Assembly (NCBI RefSeq): GCF_024204645.1
Contig: NZ_CP100351.1
Coordinates: forward strand, 620,001-684,000
Length of the DNA stretch: 64,000 nt
Source: Desulfomicrobium sp. ZS1
GTDB taxonomy: Bacteria > Desulfobacterota > Desulfovibrionia > Desulfovibrionales > Desulfomicrobiaceae
Reading direction: 5' to 3'
Shown here: positions 51,673-62,066 of the stretch, piece by piece
Layout of the letters: each line of letters starts with the position of its first letter
Numbering within the stretch: position 1 is the first letter of the stretch
Position numbers and translations under genes: made by a program
The notes under the pieces: generated by a model
Databases searched by the model: none
What the model was told of the DNA's origin: nothing
The model's input: the letters and a program-made list of their open reading frames with translations, nothing else

Positions 51673-52842
51673 ATGTCTCACCACACCACACCAAGCAAGA
51701 CATTCTGGACTCCGGCGAACATCCTGACTGCCGTCATCCTGGTCATTGGCCTGGTTCTGACCGTGAAGCGGTTCACCATGGGCATCGGCTCGGTGACCAA
51801 TCTGACCGACGACAATCCATGGGGCATCTGGATCGGTTTCGACCTGCTCTGCGGCGTCGCTCTGGCCGCCGGCGGCTACACGACCTCCGCAGCCGTGTAC
51901 CTTTTCGGCATGAAAAAATATCACTCCGCGGTGCGTCCGGCCATCACCACCGCATTCCTGGGCTACGCCTTCGTGGTCTTTGCCCTGCTCTACGATCTGG
52001 GCCGCTACTACCGGTTGCCCTATCCGCTGACCATCTATCCCGGCCCGACCTCCTTTCTTTTCGAAGTAGGTCTGTGCGTGGCCCTGTACCTGACCGTTCT
52101 GGCCATCGAATTCTCGCCTGCGCTGTGGGAAACCCTGCGCTGGAAGAAGCTGCGCTTCTGGGCGCATAGCCTGACCCTGGTGCTGACCATCTTCGGCGTT
52201 GTCCTGTCCACCCTGCACCAGTCTTCGCTGGGCGGGCTGTACCTGCTTGCACCTTCCAAGCTGCATCCGTTGTGGTACTCGCCGTATCTGGCGCTGTTCT
52301 TCTTCGTTTCGAGCATCCCCGCCGGTCTCTCCATGGTCATTTTCGAAGGGGGGCTGTCGCACACGTTCCTGCATCACAAGATGGACGAAACCCACATCAA
52401 GGAAGCTCCCGGCGTAACCCTTGGTTTCGCCAAGGCCGCGGCGGTGGTCCTCTTCACCTACTTCAACCTGAAGTGGATCGGCGTGGCCCTGGACAACAAC
52501 TGGCACTACCTCTCGACGGGTTGGGGCGCATGGTTCCTGGTCGAAATGCTGGGCTTCGTGCTCGTGCCTTGCCTGATGTATGCCGTTGCGGCCCGCGAAA
52601 AGAGCCAGAAGCTGGCCTTCTGGGCCTCCATCGTCACGGTGCTCGGCATCGTGCTGAACAGGCTCAACATCTCGCTGGTGGCCTTCAACTGGCAGCTTCC
52701 GGCCGAACTACGCTACGTCCCTTCCTGGGAAGAGATCATGATCACCGTATTCATCGTCACCCTTGAAATCACCGTGTTGCGGATCTGCCTGAACAAGCTG
52801 CCGATCCTGCATGAACACCCTGAGTTCAAGGGCGCGCACTAA
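51673..52842 (+). CDS. hmcC: HmcC, NrfD/PsrC-type membrane subunit
   Basis: A 390-residue inner-membrane protein with about ten helices, of the NrfD/PsrC quinone-interacting family. The helices at about 16-35, 55-78, 85-107 and onward are separated by short loops; ENPWGIW-like DDNPWGIWIGFD lies near the first periplasmic loop. It anchors HmcB and likely contacts the quinone pool. GGAGGAGTGTTG precedes ATG 51673. The hmcD gene starts 13 bases after its stop. Confidence 0.92.
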   Translation: MSHHTTPSKTFWTPANILTAVILVIGLVLTVKRFTMGIGSVTNLTDDNPWGIWIGFDLLCGVALAAGGYTTSAAVYLFGMKKYHSAVRPAITTAFLGYAFVVFALLYDLGRYYRLPYPLTIYPGPTSFLFEVGLCVALYLTVLAIEFSPALWETLRWKKLRFWAHSLTLVLTIFGVVLSTLHQSSLGGLYLLAPSKLHPLWYSPYLALFFFVSSIPAGLSMVIFEGGLSHTFLHHKMDETHIKEAPGVTLGFAKAAAVVLFTYFNLKWIGVALDNNWHYLSTGWGAWFLVEMLGFVLVPCLMYAVAAREKSQKLAFWASIVTVLGIVLNRLNISLVAFNWQLPAELRYVPSWEEIMITVFIVTLEITVLRICLNKLPILHEHPEFKGAH

Positions 52843-52855
52843 AGGAGGCAGGAAA

Positions 52856-53005
52856 ATGGAATTCATGACACTTCATGACTTCATGTTCTGGACCAAGGGC
52901 ATGGCCTATGTAGGAATGGGCGTTGGTCTGGTGGCATTCGTGGCCTTCTGGCTGTTCTTGTCCGAAAGGGACGAGGACAAGTTCGCCGACACGGAAGAAG
53001 AATAG
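52856..53005 (+). CDS. hmcD: HmcD, small single-helix subunit
   Basis: A 49-residue protein with one membrane helix (about 14-35) and an acidic C-terminus (SERDEDKFADTEEE). Its size and place between hmcC and hmcE match HmcD of the Hmc complex, whose function is unknown. AAAGGAGG precedes ATG 52856. Confidence 0.85.
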   Translation: MEFMTLHDFMFWTKGMAYVGMGVGLVAFVAFWLFLSERDEDKFADTEEE

Positions 53006-53040
53006 GCTCGGGCCTTATCCGACCAATGAAGGAGTAATCT

Positions 53041-53715
53041 ATGTATGAGATATTGACTGGTCCGCTGCTCTGGATTGCCTTTGCGGTTTTCTTTGTCGGC
53101 CTGGCCGCCCGGGTGGTGCTGTACTTCCTCGGGCTCGACTGGAGGCTGGACCGCGTGGCCTACAAGCCGCACATGGCCTACGGACTCAAAGGCGCCTTCA
53201 GATCCGTGTACCGTTGGCTTTTGCCTTTCGGGACATACAGCTGGCGCGCTAAACCCATATTCACGGTAATGTTTTTCGCCTTTCATATCGGCCTTGTCAT
53301 TGTTCCTCTGTTCCTGGAGGGACACGCGGTCATGATTCGCAACGGTCTTGGCATCAACTGGCCGGCCATGCCGCAGATTCTGGCCGATGTGCTCGCCATT
53401 GCGGCGCTGGCCGGCGGTCTTGGCATCGCCGTGCGCCGTCTGGTGCTGCCCGAAGTGCGCATTCTGACCGATTTCAAGGATATCATGCTGCTGGTGCTGA
53501 TTCTGACGCTGTTGGCCTCCGGCATCATCGCCACCTATCATACGGCCAACTATTCGTTCTGGATCACCCTGCACGTGCTGTGCGGCGTGATTGTGCTGCT
53601 GACCGCTCCCTTCACCAAGCTGTCTCATATTGCGCTGTTCTTTTGCACGCGCATTCAGCTCGGCATGGATTTCGGGATCAAGCGCGGCGGAATGAAGTCC
53701 AATTTTGACTGGTAA
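53041..53715 (+). CDS. hmcE: HmcE, NarI-like cytochrome b subunit
   Basis: A 224-residue inner-membrane protein of the NarI/DsrM type. Helices lie at about 5-30, 78-98, 115-135, 145-165 and 172-195. Haem-b ligand candidates are the histidines in [22 protein letters not shown] and LHVLCG. It parallels TmcC at 46175, the same fold and motif order. AAGGAGTAATCT precedes ATG 53041. It passes electrons between HmcC/quinone and the cytoplasmic HmcF (family knowledge). Confidence 0.92.
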   Translation: MYEILTGPLLWIAFAVFFVGLAARVVLYFLGLDWRLDRVAYKPHMAYGLKGAFRSVYRWLLPFGTYSWRAKPIFTVMFFAFHIGLVIVPLFLEGHAVMIRNGLGINWPAMPQILADVLAIAALAGGLGIAVRRLVLPEVRILTDFKDIMLLVLILTLLASGIIATYHTANYSFWITLHVLCGVIVLLTAPFTKLSHIALFFCTRIQLGMDFGIKRGGMKSNFDW

Positions 53716-53732
53716 GCCAAGAGGAATACGAT

Positions 53733-55115
53733 ATGCCCGAAGGTACAATTTGTAATAAGAGACCCGTTGCCTCCCGAGAGGACCTTGACGCCCTCTTGGC
53801 CGACAGCAACGGCAAGAAATACTATGCGGAAATGGAAGAACTGGATGTGGATGCCGAGAAGCTCTGGGCAACCATTCAGAAGACCATGAAGTCACGAACA
53901 AAAACCTGGCTGGACATCTGCGCCCATTGCGGACTCTGCGCCGACAGCTGTTTCCTGTACAGCGTGAACGGGCGCGATCCCAAGCAGGTGCCCTCGTACA
54001 AGATCCAGTCCACCCTGGGCGAGATCGTCAAGAAGAAGGGTAACGTGACCAACGAGTTCATGCGCATGTGCATGGACACGGCCTGGTCCAAGTGCACCTG
54101 CTGCAATCGGTGCGGCTCTTTCTGCCCCTACGGCATCGATATGGGCGTCATGTTCGGCTACCTGCGCGGACTGCTCCATTCCCAAGGTTTCGTGCCGTGG
54201 GAACTGAAAATCGGTTCCGGCATGCACCGTCTTTTCCGCGCCCAGATGGACGTCACCGTCGAAGAATTCGTGGATACCTGCGAATGGATGGTCGACGAGG
54301 CCCTGGAAGAATGGCCTTGCCTGGAAATCCCGGTGGACAAGGAAGATGCCGACATCGTCTACATGATCAACGCCCGCGAGGCCAAGCATTACCCTGAAGA
54401 CATCGTCGAGGCGGCCATCCTCTTCCACGTGGCCGGGGAGAATTGGACCATGCCCTCCGAGGGCTGGGAAATGACCAGCCTCTCCATGTTCGCCGGTGAC
54501 TGGGAGGCCTGCAAGATGCAGGTTGATACCGTGTATGGTGCCATGGAGCGTCTGCGTCCAAAACGCATGGTAGCGACGGAATGCGGCCATGCTTACCGTG
54601 CCACGGTCATTGAAGGCCCGTACTGGGCCGGACGACCGGATGGAAAACCACCTGTAGAATGCTTGCACTACGTCGAATGGGTGGCCGAAGCACTGGAGAC
54701 TGGCAAGCTCAAGATTGATCCGACCAAGAAGATAAAAGAACCGGTCACATTGCAAGACTCATGCAACTATGTTCGTAATGCAGGACTTCGTGATTGCGGC
54801 CGAATCATCATGAAACACATTGCGGAAGACTTCCGTGAGATGGCTCCCAACAAGGAGCACAACTATTGTTGTGGCGGCGGTGGCGGCTTCAATGGTATCG
54901 GACGCTATCGGAAACAGCGCAACGTCGCGCTGAAGATGAAGCGTGAGCAGATTTTGGCTACGGGAGCGAAATTCGTCATTGCCCCATGTCATAACTGCTG
55001 GGATGCCATCCGCGATTTGGAAGAGGAGTTCGAGATCGGCATCCGCTGGAGCTTCCTGAAGCCGCTTCTGATCAAGATGCTGGTTGTTCCGGAGCATCTC
55101 TTGCCGCAGGAATAA
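53733..55115 (+). CDS. hmcF: HmcF, HdrD-like cytoplasmic iron-sulfur subunit
   Basis: A 460-residue cytoplasmic protein. Two [4Fe-4S] motifs are [11 protein letters not shown] and [14 protein letters not shown]-type clusters are DSCNYV...YCCGGGGG and APCHNCWD. It resembles TmcB (46850) and the HdrD subunit of heterodisulfide reductase. In Hmc it is the cytoplasmic end of the transmembrane electron path. AGAGGAATACGAT precedes ATG 53733. It ends the Hmc structural genes. Confidence 0.93.
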   Translation: MPEGTICNKRPVASREDLDALLADSNGKKYYAEMEELDVDAEKLWATIQKTMKSRTKTWLDICAHCGLCADSCFLYSVNGRDPKQVPSYKIQSTLGEIVKKKGNVTNEFMRMCMDTAWSKCTCCNRCGSFCPYGIDMGVMFGYLRGLLHSQGFVPWELKIGSGMHRLFRAQMDVTVEEFVDTCEWMVDEALEEWPCLEIPVDKEDADIVYMINAREAKHYPEDIVEAAILFHVAGENWTMPSEGWEMTSLSMFAGDWEACKMQVDTVYGAMERLRPKRMVATECGHAYRATVIEGPYWAGRPDGKPPVECLHYVEWVAEALETGKLKIDPTKKIKEPVTLQDSCNYVRNAGLRDCGRIIMKHIAEDFREMAPNKEHNYCCGGGGGFNGIGRYRKQRNVALKMKREQILATGAKFVIAPCHNCWDAIRDLEEEFEIGIRWSFLKPLLIKMLVVPEHLLPQE

Positions 55116-55129
55116 GTCTGTCCAGACAA

Positions 55130-55159
55130 CGGCATGCCGCTTTTTAAGGCGGTATGCCG
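55130..55159. other. Hairpin between hmcF and the universal stress gene
   Basis: An 11-bp stem (55130-55140 with 55149-55159, one G-U pair) lacks a T-tract. It may stabilise the upstream hmc transcript end or separate expression from the next gene. Confidence 0.35.
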
Positions 55160-55181
55160 CAAACAGAACGGGAGTTGACAT

Positions 55182-56093
55182 ATGTTTACAAAGATTCTGT
55201 TCGCCACCTCCGGCTCTCCCTGTTGTGATGCCGCAGCGCGTGTCGCGTTTGATTTGGCAGCGCGTTATAATGCCAAACTTTTTGTGCACCATGTGCTCGG
55301 AGTGCCCAGCCGGGGTTTCAGTCAGGTTGTGGTCGATGTGCGCACGGGTGAGAAAGTCGAGTTGGACGAAGATTACATAATGTGGGTCAAGGATGAGCTT
55401 AAGAACACCTATGACCGTCAGTTGAAGAGCGGAGTGGATTGCGAGATCGAGACCTCCGTGGGCATCCCGCATCGCGAAGTGCTGCGCAAGGCCCGCCAGG
55501 AAGACGTAGATCTGATCGTCATGGGTGCGAGCACCACCGGCTGCGAGGCCGATGCCGATGCCTATCAGCGCCATTTTGCCGGTTCGACCCTGCAGCGGGT
55601 GGCCAAGGCTTCCAAGGCTCCGGTGCTGGTGGTCAATCGTCCCGTGGCTTCATTTTGGGGCGGATTCACCAACATCGTCTTTGGCGCGGATTTTTCCAAG
55701 GCGTCCGAACATGCGTTCAAGTTCGCCCTCAATACCGCCAAGGAGCTTAATGCCAAATTGCATGTTTTTCATGCCATCGACATCGGCAGTACCCATAGCC
55801 TCATTTCTCAGAAGCAGCTCGATGACCAGATGATCGAGGCCCGGGATCGGATGCGTCGCAAGTACCTGATCCAGGCCGGTGATTTCAAGAATATCACGGC
55901 CGATATCTGGGAAGGCATTCCGTATGTCGAAATCGTCAAGTACGCACGTGAGAAGCAGGCCGATCTCATTGTCATGGCCCACCATTCCAAGGACGTCAGC
56001 GACGAGGACTCCGCGTTTGGGCATACATTGGAGCAGGTGTTACTGCGTGCGACGTGTCCCGTGGCATCGGTCAATCGTGCGGATAAAATCTAA
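55182..56093 (+). CDS. Universal stress protein with two Usp domains
   Basis: A 303-residue cytoplasmic protein with tandem UspA domains (about 1-153 and 160-303). The first domain opens KILFATSGSP, has DLIVMGAS and ends APVLVVN. The second has IVFGADFS, DLIVMAHHS and CPVASVN. The ATP-binding GxxG pattern is irregular in both domains: GASTTG in the first with an unusually long insert, and no glycine at the first position in the second. ATP binding is therefore not assured. It follows the Hmc structural genes and precedes the hmc regulators, so it is probably part of the same regulon. GGGAGTTGACAT precedes ATG 55182. Confidence 0.9.
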   Translation: MFTKILFATSGSPCCDAAARVAFDLAARYNAKLFVHHVLGVPSRGFSQVVVDVRTGEKVELDEDYIMWVKDELKNTYDRQLKSGVDCEIETSVGIPHREVLRKARQEDVDLIVMGASTTGCEADADAYQRHFAGSTLQRVAKASKAPVLVVNRPVASFWGGFTNIVFGADFSKASEHAFKFALNTAKELNAKLHVFHAIDIGSTHSLISQKQLDDQMIEARDRMRRKYLIQAGDFKNITADIWEGIPYVEIVKYAREKQADLIVMAHHSKDVSDEDSAFGHTLEQVLLRATCPVASVNRADKI

Positions 56094-56125
56094 ACTGTGT
56101 AACGTGTAATCATGATTGGGGGTGT

Positions 56126-56482
56126 ATGATGGGCAAGAAGATTCTGATCATTGATGACGATCCCAACATCGTCACGTATCTGGAAGACATTTTTCAGGAC
56201 GCAGGCTACGCAACCTGCAAAGCTTCCGATGGGGCCGACGCGCTGGCCGTCGTGAAAGAGGAAAAGCCTGATTTGATCACGTTGGATCTTGAGATGCCGA
56301 AGGAATGGGGCCCGCGTTTTTACCGGGAGCTGAGCCAGGACGACGAATGCGGCAATATCCCCGTGATCGTCATCAGTGGTCTCTCCGGGAACAAATATGC
56401 AATTCAGAAAGCCGTGGCTTCTTTCACCAAGCCGTTTGATCGCGAAGACCTCCTGAAAGTCATCAAGGAAACAATTGGTTAG
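56126..56482 (+). CDS. rrf1: Rrf1-like single-domain response regulator
   Basis: A 118-residue receiver. The acidic pair lies at IIDDD near residue 9, the phosphoacceptor is the aspartate in ITLDLEMP, and a lysine lies in FTKPFD. No output domain. In Desulfovibrio vulgaris a lone receiver named Rrf1 follows hmcF, and it occurs with Rrf2. The order here (hmc, usp, rrf1, kinase, rrf2) fits that. The kinase at 56545 is the likely partner. GGGGGTGT precedes ATG 56126. Confidence 0.88.
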   Translation: MMGKKILIIDDDPNIVTYLEDIFQDAGYATCKASDGADALAVVKEEKPDLITLDLEMPKEWGPRFYRELSQDDECGNIPVIVISGLSGNKYAIQKAVASFTKPFDREDLLKVIKETIG

Positions 56483-56499
56483 CCGCAACTCAAACGTGA

Positions 56500-56544
56500 A
56501 AAACCCTTGCCCGGGCGCATATGTAAAACGAGCAAGGGTTTTTT
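56500..56544 (+). terminator. Terminator abutting the start of the PAS histidine kinase
   Basis: An 11-bp stem AAAACCCTTGC (56500-56510) / GCAAGGGTTTT (56532-56542), loop of 21 bases, and Ts to 56544. The GTG start of the next gene is at 56545. Confidence 0.75.
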
Positions 56545-58080
56545 GTGGCAAAACATATGCATGACATCGTCATTTCCGAACCCATTGTGATCATAACCCA
56601 GGACCCTGAGCACGGCAGGGTCCTGGCGCATATTCTGAATGAATATGGGTATCAATCTTCCAACTGTGATTATGACGACGCTCTTGTCACCGTAGGCGTA
56701 GTGCGGCCGCGGCTGGCGGTTCTGGGGATCTGCGATTGCCAGCTCGGACAGGAATTGCTGCGGCAGATTCGTGTCGGTTATCCGGAAGTGCGTAGTATCG
56801 TTTTGGTTCCGGATGGCGAATATGACTTGGGTTTGGCTTTTCTGGCTGATGGCGCTTCGGATTTTTTGTATAAACCCGTCTCGGAGAGAGCTCTGCGCAT
56901 AACTCTTGACCGGGCTCTGACCCTGCTTGACCTGCAGCAGGAAAATGGACTCCTGAAGGAAAAGAACAAAATTCTCGGATCCAGCCATCAGCTTTGCCGC
57001 CAACTCTTCGATGAAGTGCCGTGCTATATTTCGGTGCAGAACAGGGACCGTCGCATTGTGCGGGCAAACAGGCAGTTCAAGCTCGATTTCGGTTCGTGCC
57101 TGGGCGAGCGCTGCTATGAAATCTACAAGCACCGCACACACCCGTGTCCGCAATGTCCCGTGGAGGAGACCTTCCGCGACGGCATGGTGCACCAGACCGA
57201 AGAGGTGGTCACCACGCGCGGCGGCCAGCAAAAGATCGTGCTGACCCTGACCGCTCCGCTGCGTGACGAGAAGGGCGAGATTCATGAAGTCATGGAACTT
57301 GCCACGGACATTTCGCAGATCCGCGAGTTGCAGGGCCGCCTGACCTCGCTCGGGCTCTTCATCGGCTCCATCTCGCACGGCGTGCGCGGCATGCTGACCG
57401 CGCTCGATGGTGGACTGTACCGGCTTGAAAAGGGTATCGTGAACAAGGATCTGGAGCTTGTCGCCAACGGCGCCGAGCGCGTCAAGCTGATGATATCCCG
57501 GATTCGTAATTCCGTTCTGGAGATGCTCTATTATTCCAAGGATCGGGACCTTAATATTCAGCTCATCGATGTGCACAGTTTTGGCGACGGGGTGGCCAAT
57601 TTTGTCGAGCCTAAAGCCATCAAGCACGGTGTGCGATTTCAAAAGGAATTTTATGGCGAGCTGGGGCGATTTGAAATCGATCCGGAAGTCATCTCCGCCG
57701 GCCTGGTCAATATCCTCGAGAACGCAGTGGACGCGTGCATCGAAGATGAATCCACAGATCGCCATAGTGTCTCCTTCCTGATCGAAGGCGGCAAGGATTC
57801 TGTTTCGTTCATTATCCGGGACAATGGACCTGGAATGGACCGTGCTACTCAGGAGAAAATGTTTTCCTTGTTTTTCTCTTCCAAGGGTAGCAAAGGTACT
57901 GGGCTTGGACTTTATATAGCCAATGATGTCGTTCATCAGCACGGTGGGCGGATCCATGTCGATTCGACGCCGGGTGAAGGGACTGAATTTCGGGTGGATT
58001 TGCCCCGAAAGCATGTACGATTGGAAAATCGGGCCAATGGTGCCCAAAACGAATCCGGCAAGTCCGGCGGCAATGGCTAG
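56545..58080 (+). CDS. Soluble histidine kinase with pseudo-receiver and cysteine-bearing PAS domain
   Basis: Up to 511 residues, no membrane helix. Residues 1-125 resemble a receiver, but the phosphoacceptor region reads AVLGICDCQLG, with glycine where aspartate is expected. A PAS-like domain follows (about 150-260) and contains CLGERCYEIYK...PCPQCP, four cysteines that could bind a metal or cluster. The phosphoacceptor histidine is in GSISHGVRGML, a diverged H-box. The HATPase domain has NILENAVDAC, DNGPGMDRAT and GTGLGLYIAND. The GTG at 56545 lies on the terminator; ATG 56557 or 56561 are alternatives. It lies between rrf1 and rrf2. Confidence 0.85.
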   Translation: MAKHMHDIVISEPIVIITQDPEHGRVLAHILNEYGYQSSNCDYDDALVTVGVVRPRLAVLGICDCQLGQELLRQIRVGYPEVRSIVLVPDGEYDLGLAFLADGASDFLYKPVSERALRITLDRALTLLDLQQENGLLKEKNKILGSSHQLCRQLFDEVPCYISVQNRDRRIVRANRQFKLDFGSCLGERCYEIYKHRTHPCPQCPVEETFRDGMVHQTEEVVTTRGGQQKIVLTLTAPLRDEKGEIHEVMELATDISQIRELQGRLTSLGLFIGSISHGVRGMLTALDGGLYRLEKGIVNKDLELVANGAERVKLMISRIRNSVLEMLYYSKDRDLNIQLIDVHSFGDGVANFVEPKAIKHGVRFQKEFYGELGRFEIDPEVISAGLVNILENAVDACIEDESTDRHSVSFLIEGGKDSVSFIIRDNGPGMDRATQEKMFSLFFSSKGSKGTGLGLYIANDVVHQHGGRIHVDSTPGEGTEFRVDLPRKHVRLENRANGAQNESGKSGGNG

Positions 58081-58103
58081 ATCTTGAAAATTTGGAGGAC
58101 CGC

Positions 58104-58520
58104 ATGCGTTTGACCACGCGAAGCCGGTATGGAACTCGATTGCTGCTCGATATTGCCTTGAATCAGGACAAGGGTTGGGTCAATACGACGGATATTGCCA
58201 GGCGTCAGAAAATTTCACAGAAATACATCGAAAAATTGATCACGGGTCTTCGGCGTGGCGGGCTCATCGAGAGCAAACGCGGTCCTTTTGGCGGTCACAA
58301 GCTGGCCAAGCCTGCCATGGATATCACTGTTGGGGACGTGGTGCGGTCCTTGGAAGAAAAAGTGGCCCTGACCCAGTGCGCCGAAGGGGAGCCCATCTGC
58401 GGGGAGTGTTCTCTGGCTGGCGAATGCGTGACGCAGTTTGTCTGGATCGAAGCCAGCAATGTGCTCATGCAGACTCTTGACTCCTACCGCCTAGGGGATC
58501 TGATCGCCCGCAAGGGATAG
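58104..58520 (+). CDS. rrf2: Rrf2 family transcriptional regulator
   Basis: A 138-residue regulator, the family founder being the hmc repressor Rrf2 of Desulfovibrio vulgaris. A winged helix covers about 1-75 (RLTTRSRYGTRLLLDIAL...QKYIEKLITGL). Four cysteines at CAEGEPICGECSLAGEC are placed as in the iron-sulfur binding loop of IscR and NsrR. It probably represses the hmc operon and may sense redox state through a cluster (inference from the family). GGAGGACCGC precedes ATG 58104. A strong terminator follows. Confidence 0.92.
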   Translation: MRLTTRSRYGTRLLLDIALNQDKGWVNTTDIARRQKISQKYIEKLITGLRRGGLIESKRGPFGGHKLAKPAMDITVGDVVRSLEEKVALTQCAEGEPICGECSLAGECVTQFVWIEASNVLMQTLDSYRLGDLIARKG

Positions 58521-58541
58521 GGCCCTACGGTTGTCGTGATT

Positions 58542-58588
58542 ACGGCCGCAAGCCTTCCCGGTTGGGTGGCTTGCGGCCGTTTTTTTTT
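58542..58588 (+). terminator. Terminator of rrf2
   Basis: A 13-bp GC-rich stem (58542-58554 with 58568-58580) with eight Ts after it. It overlaps the last bases of the convergent nitroreductase gene. Confidence 0.92.
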
Positions 58589-59168
58589 ATTTTCCGGTTT
58601 TGTGCAGGATGAGTTCGCCTGGGCTTCTCTTGGGCACAAAATGGGTACCGGCTTCGTCCCGGTAGTATTTGATGGAGCCGTCCGCCGGCAGATCGACGAT
58701 GCGCACGTCTTCGGCGGGTTTGCCCAGGGCCAGCACCAGACTGATTTCCAGTTCCGGAGCGAGGGCGAAATGGGCGCGCATTTTTTCCCGGTCAATGGCG
58801 CCGACCATGCAGCCGCCGAGTCCCTTTTCCACCGCACCCAGCAGCATGGTCTGGCCCATGATGCCCAGATCGAACTTGGCGAAATCCCAATCCTTGGCCG
58901 TGTTGAGCATGACTACGTACGCCGAGGGGCGCTCCGTCGGTGTGGGGCCGCCCCAATCCTTCAGATAGGCGGCCCATTTCAGGCAGCCGAAGATGGCGTC
59001 GTTATCCTGCGGCGAGGTGCTCAGAATGAAGCGCAGAGGCTGTTTGTTGGCGGCCGAAGGGCAGATGCGGGCCAGGTCCACGAGATCTTCGAGGGTGGAC
59101 ATGGGGATGGCGACGGAGTTGTCAAATCTGCGGTAGCTGCGGTTTTTGAGAACAAGATCCTTGAGCAT
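58587..59168 (-). CDS. Nitroreductase family protein
   Basis: A 193-residue FMN-type oxidoreductase. The N-terminal KNRSYRRFDNS is the family's phosphate-binding start, PSAANKQPLRF follows, and GLGGCMVGAIDREKMR lies in the second half. Members reduce nitro compounds or other substrates with NAD(P)H; the physiological role is unknown. The start is ATG 59168 with AAGGAGG upstream; the long extension to 59375 runs into a repeat. The gene converges with rrf2. Confidence 0.9.
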   Translation of the reverse strand: MLKDLVLKNRSYRRFDNSVAIPMSTLEDLVDLARICPSAANKQPLRFILSTSPQDNDAIFGCLKWAAYLKDWGGPTPTERPSAYVVMLNTAKDWDFAKFDLGIMGQTMLLGAVEKGLGGCMVGAIDREKMRAHFALAPELEISLVLALGKPAEDVRIVDLPADGSIKYYRDEAGTHFVPKRSPGELILHKTGK

Positions 59169-59270
59169 GAGGGCCTCCTTGTTTGTGCGGACGAGAATAT
59201 AAGAGGTGTGTTTGGGCGGAATGCGGCGCGGCGGACCAGGGTTATGGTCGGGCCGTAACTCCATAAGCGG

Positions 59271-59640
59271 CGGGTCGGTCCGGGGGCCGGGCCGGGCCGG
59301 AACTCCCTCGCCGGCCTCGTAGAGCCGCATCATTGCGTGCTCGGGCACGATACGGCGCTTCGGCCGGGGGAGCAATGATGCGGCAAACGATGCCTGGCTC
59401 GGTCAGACAGCCGACCCGGCCCGGCCCCCGGACCGACCCGCCTTGCGCTTCGTGCGGGGTCTCTTTTCAACTGATTCTGGTAGAGCCGCATCATTGCGTG
59501 CATGGGCATGATACGGCGCTTCGGCCGGGGGAGCAATGATGCGGCAAACGATGCCTGGCGCGGTCAGACAGCTGATCCGGCCCCGCCCCCGGACCGACCC
59601 GCCTTGAGCTTCGCGCGGAGGGATATTTTTTGCCGATGTG
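59271..59640. repeat. GC-rich inverted-repeat unit with partial tandem copy
   Basis: Perfect 26-bp inverted arms (59271-59296 and 59415-59440) enclose an internal pair GCATCATTGC / GCAATGATGC. From about 59482 a second copy begins, 161 bases after 59321. Blocks such as CCGGAACTCCCTCG, GCAAACGATGC and CTCGGTCA are shared with the array at 37613-38500. Together with the next element it fills the 604-base gap 59169-59772; nothing coding is seen. Confidence 0.8.
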
Positions 59641-59651
59641 TTTGAGCGCAC

Positions 59652-59764
59652 TGCAAAAAAGTCGCGAAGGAACCTCGGCGTCATTCCCGCGAAGGCGGGA
59701 ATCCATTCTTTTCAGATGGTTAAAGACATGACCTCTCTTCTTCAAGGGGATGACGATTTTTTGC
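59652..59764. repeat. MITE-like inverted repeat element, copy B
   Basis: Related to 12271-12359. The left end TGCAAAAAAGTCG (59652-59664), the right end CGATTTTTTGC (59754-59764) and the internal ATTCCCGC-GAAG-GCGGGAAT (59683-59702) are shared, as is TGACGCC shortly after the right end. The middle differs. It abuts the tgt stop codon. Confidence 0.7.
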
Positions 59765-59772
59765 CGTGACGC

Positions 59773-61568
<1,796 letters not shown>

Positions 61569-61659
61569 GCGATGCTCCACGTGCAAACGTGTCTGAAGAC
61601 GCCGAGCCTTGCCTGACAGTTTTTTTTCGCAACCTCAAGTTTTTTGCATGGAGGTAAAA

Positions 61660-62028
61660 ATGGGACAGATTCTGGTCTACATGACGTTTCCGGACCAAAA
61701 GACCGCCACGCGGATAGGGCAGGCCTTGCTCGAAAAGCGCCTGGTCGCCTGCGTTAACATCCTGCCGCAGGTCCAGTCCATGTACTGGTGGGAAGACGAG
61801 ATCCAGCACGAGACCGAGGTGGTCGCGTTGGCCAAGACGGCCCAGACCCTGTTCGAGCCGCTCAAAACTTGCGTTCTCGGCCTGCATCCTTATGAAGTAC
61901 CTTGTATCGTGGCGTTGGCGCTGGGCCATGGCCACGAGCCTTTTTTGCGCTGGGTTGATGAACAGACCCGTGACCGTTTGGAGAAATGCCCCCAAAATGA
62001 GTTGACTGGGTTAAAAAAACGTTCATAG
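61660..62028 (+). CDS. cutA: Divalent-cation tolerance protein CutA
   Basis: A 122-residue trimeric cytoplasmic protein of the CutA1 family. Conserved stretches are VYMTFPDQKTA, RLVACVNILP, YWWEDEIQ and HPYEVPCIVAL. It is linked to copper and other metal tolerance in Escherichia coli, though the true role is uncertain. The start is ATG 61660 with GGAGGTAAAA upstream; two earlier in-frame ATGs lack this site. It lies 38 bases ahead of miaB. Confidence 0.93.
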   Translation: MGQILVYMTFPDQKTATRIGQALLEKRLVACVNILPQVQSMYWWEDEIQHETEVVALAKTAQTLFEPLKTCVLGLHPYEVPCIVALALGHGHEPFLRWVDEQTRDRLEKCPQNELTGLKKRS

Positions 62029-62066
62029 CAATGCGCAACGCATAATTGAGGAGGATACCCCTTTTC

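Noticed and set aside
50830-52506. 558-codon minus-strand ORF
   Set aside because: Antisense to hmcB and hmcC; high-GC codon use keeps this frame open by chance.
56479-58047. 522-codon minus-strand ORF
   Set aside because: Antisense to the PAS histidine kinase; no recognisable protein features.
59169-59375. N-terminal extension of the nitroreductase frame
   Set aside because: It runs through the repeat region and has no ribosome site; ATG 59168 has AAGGAGG.
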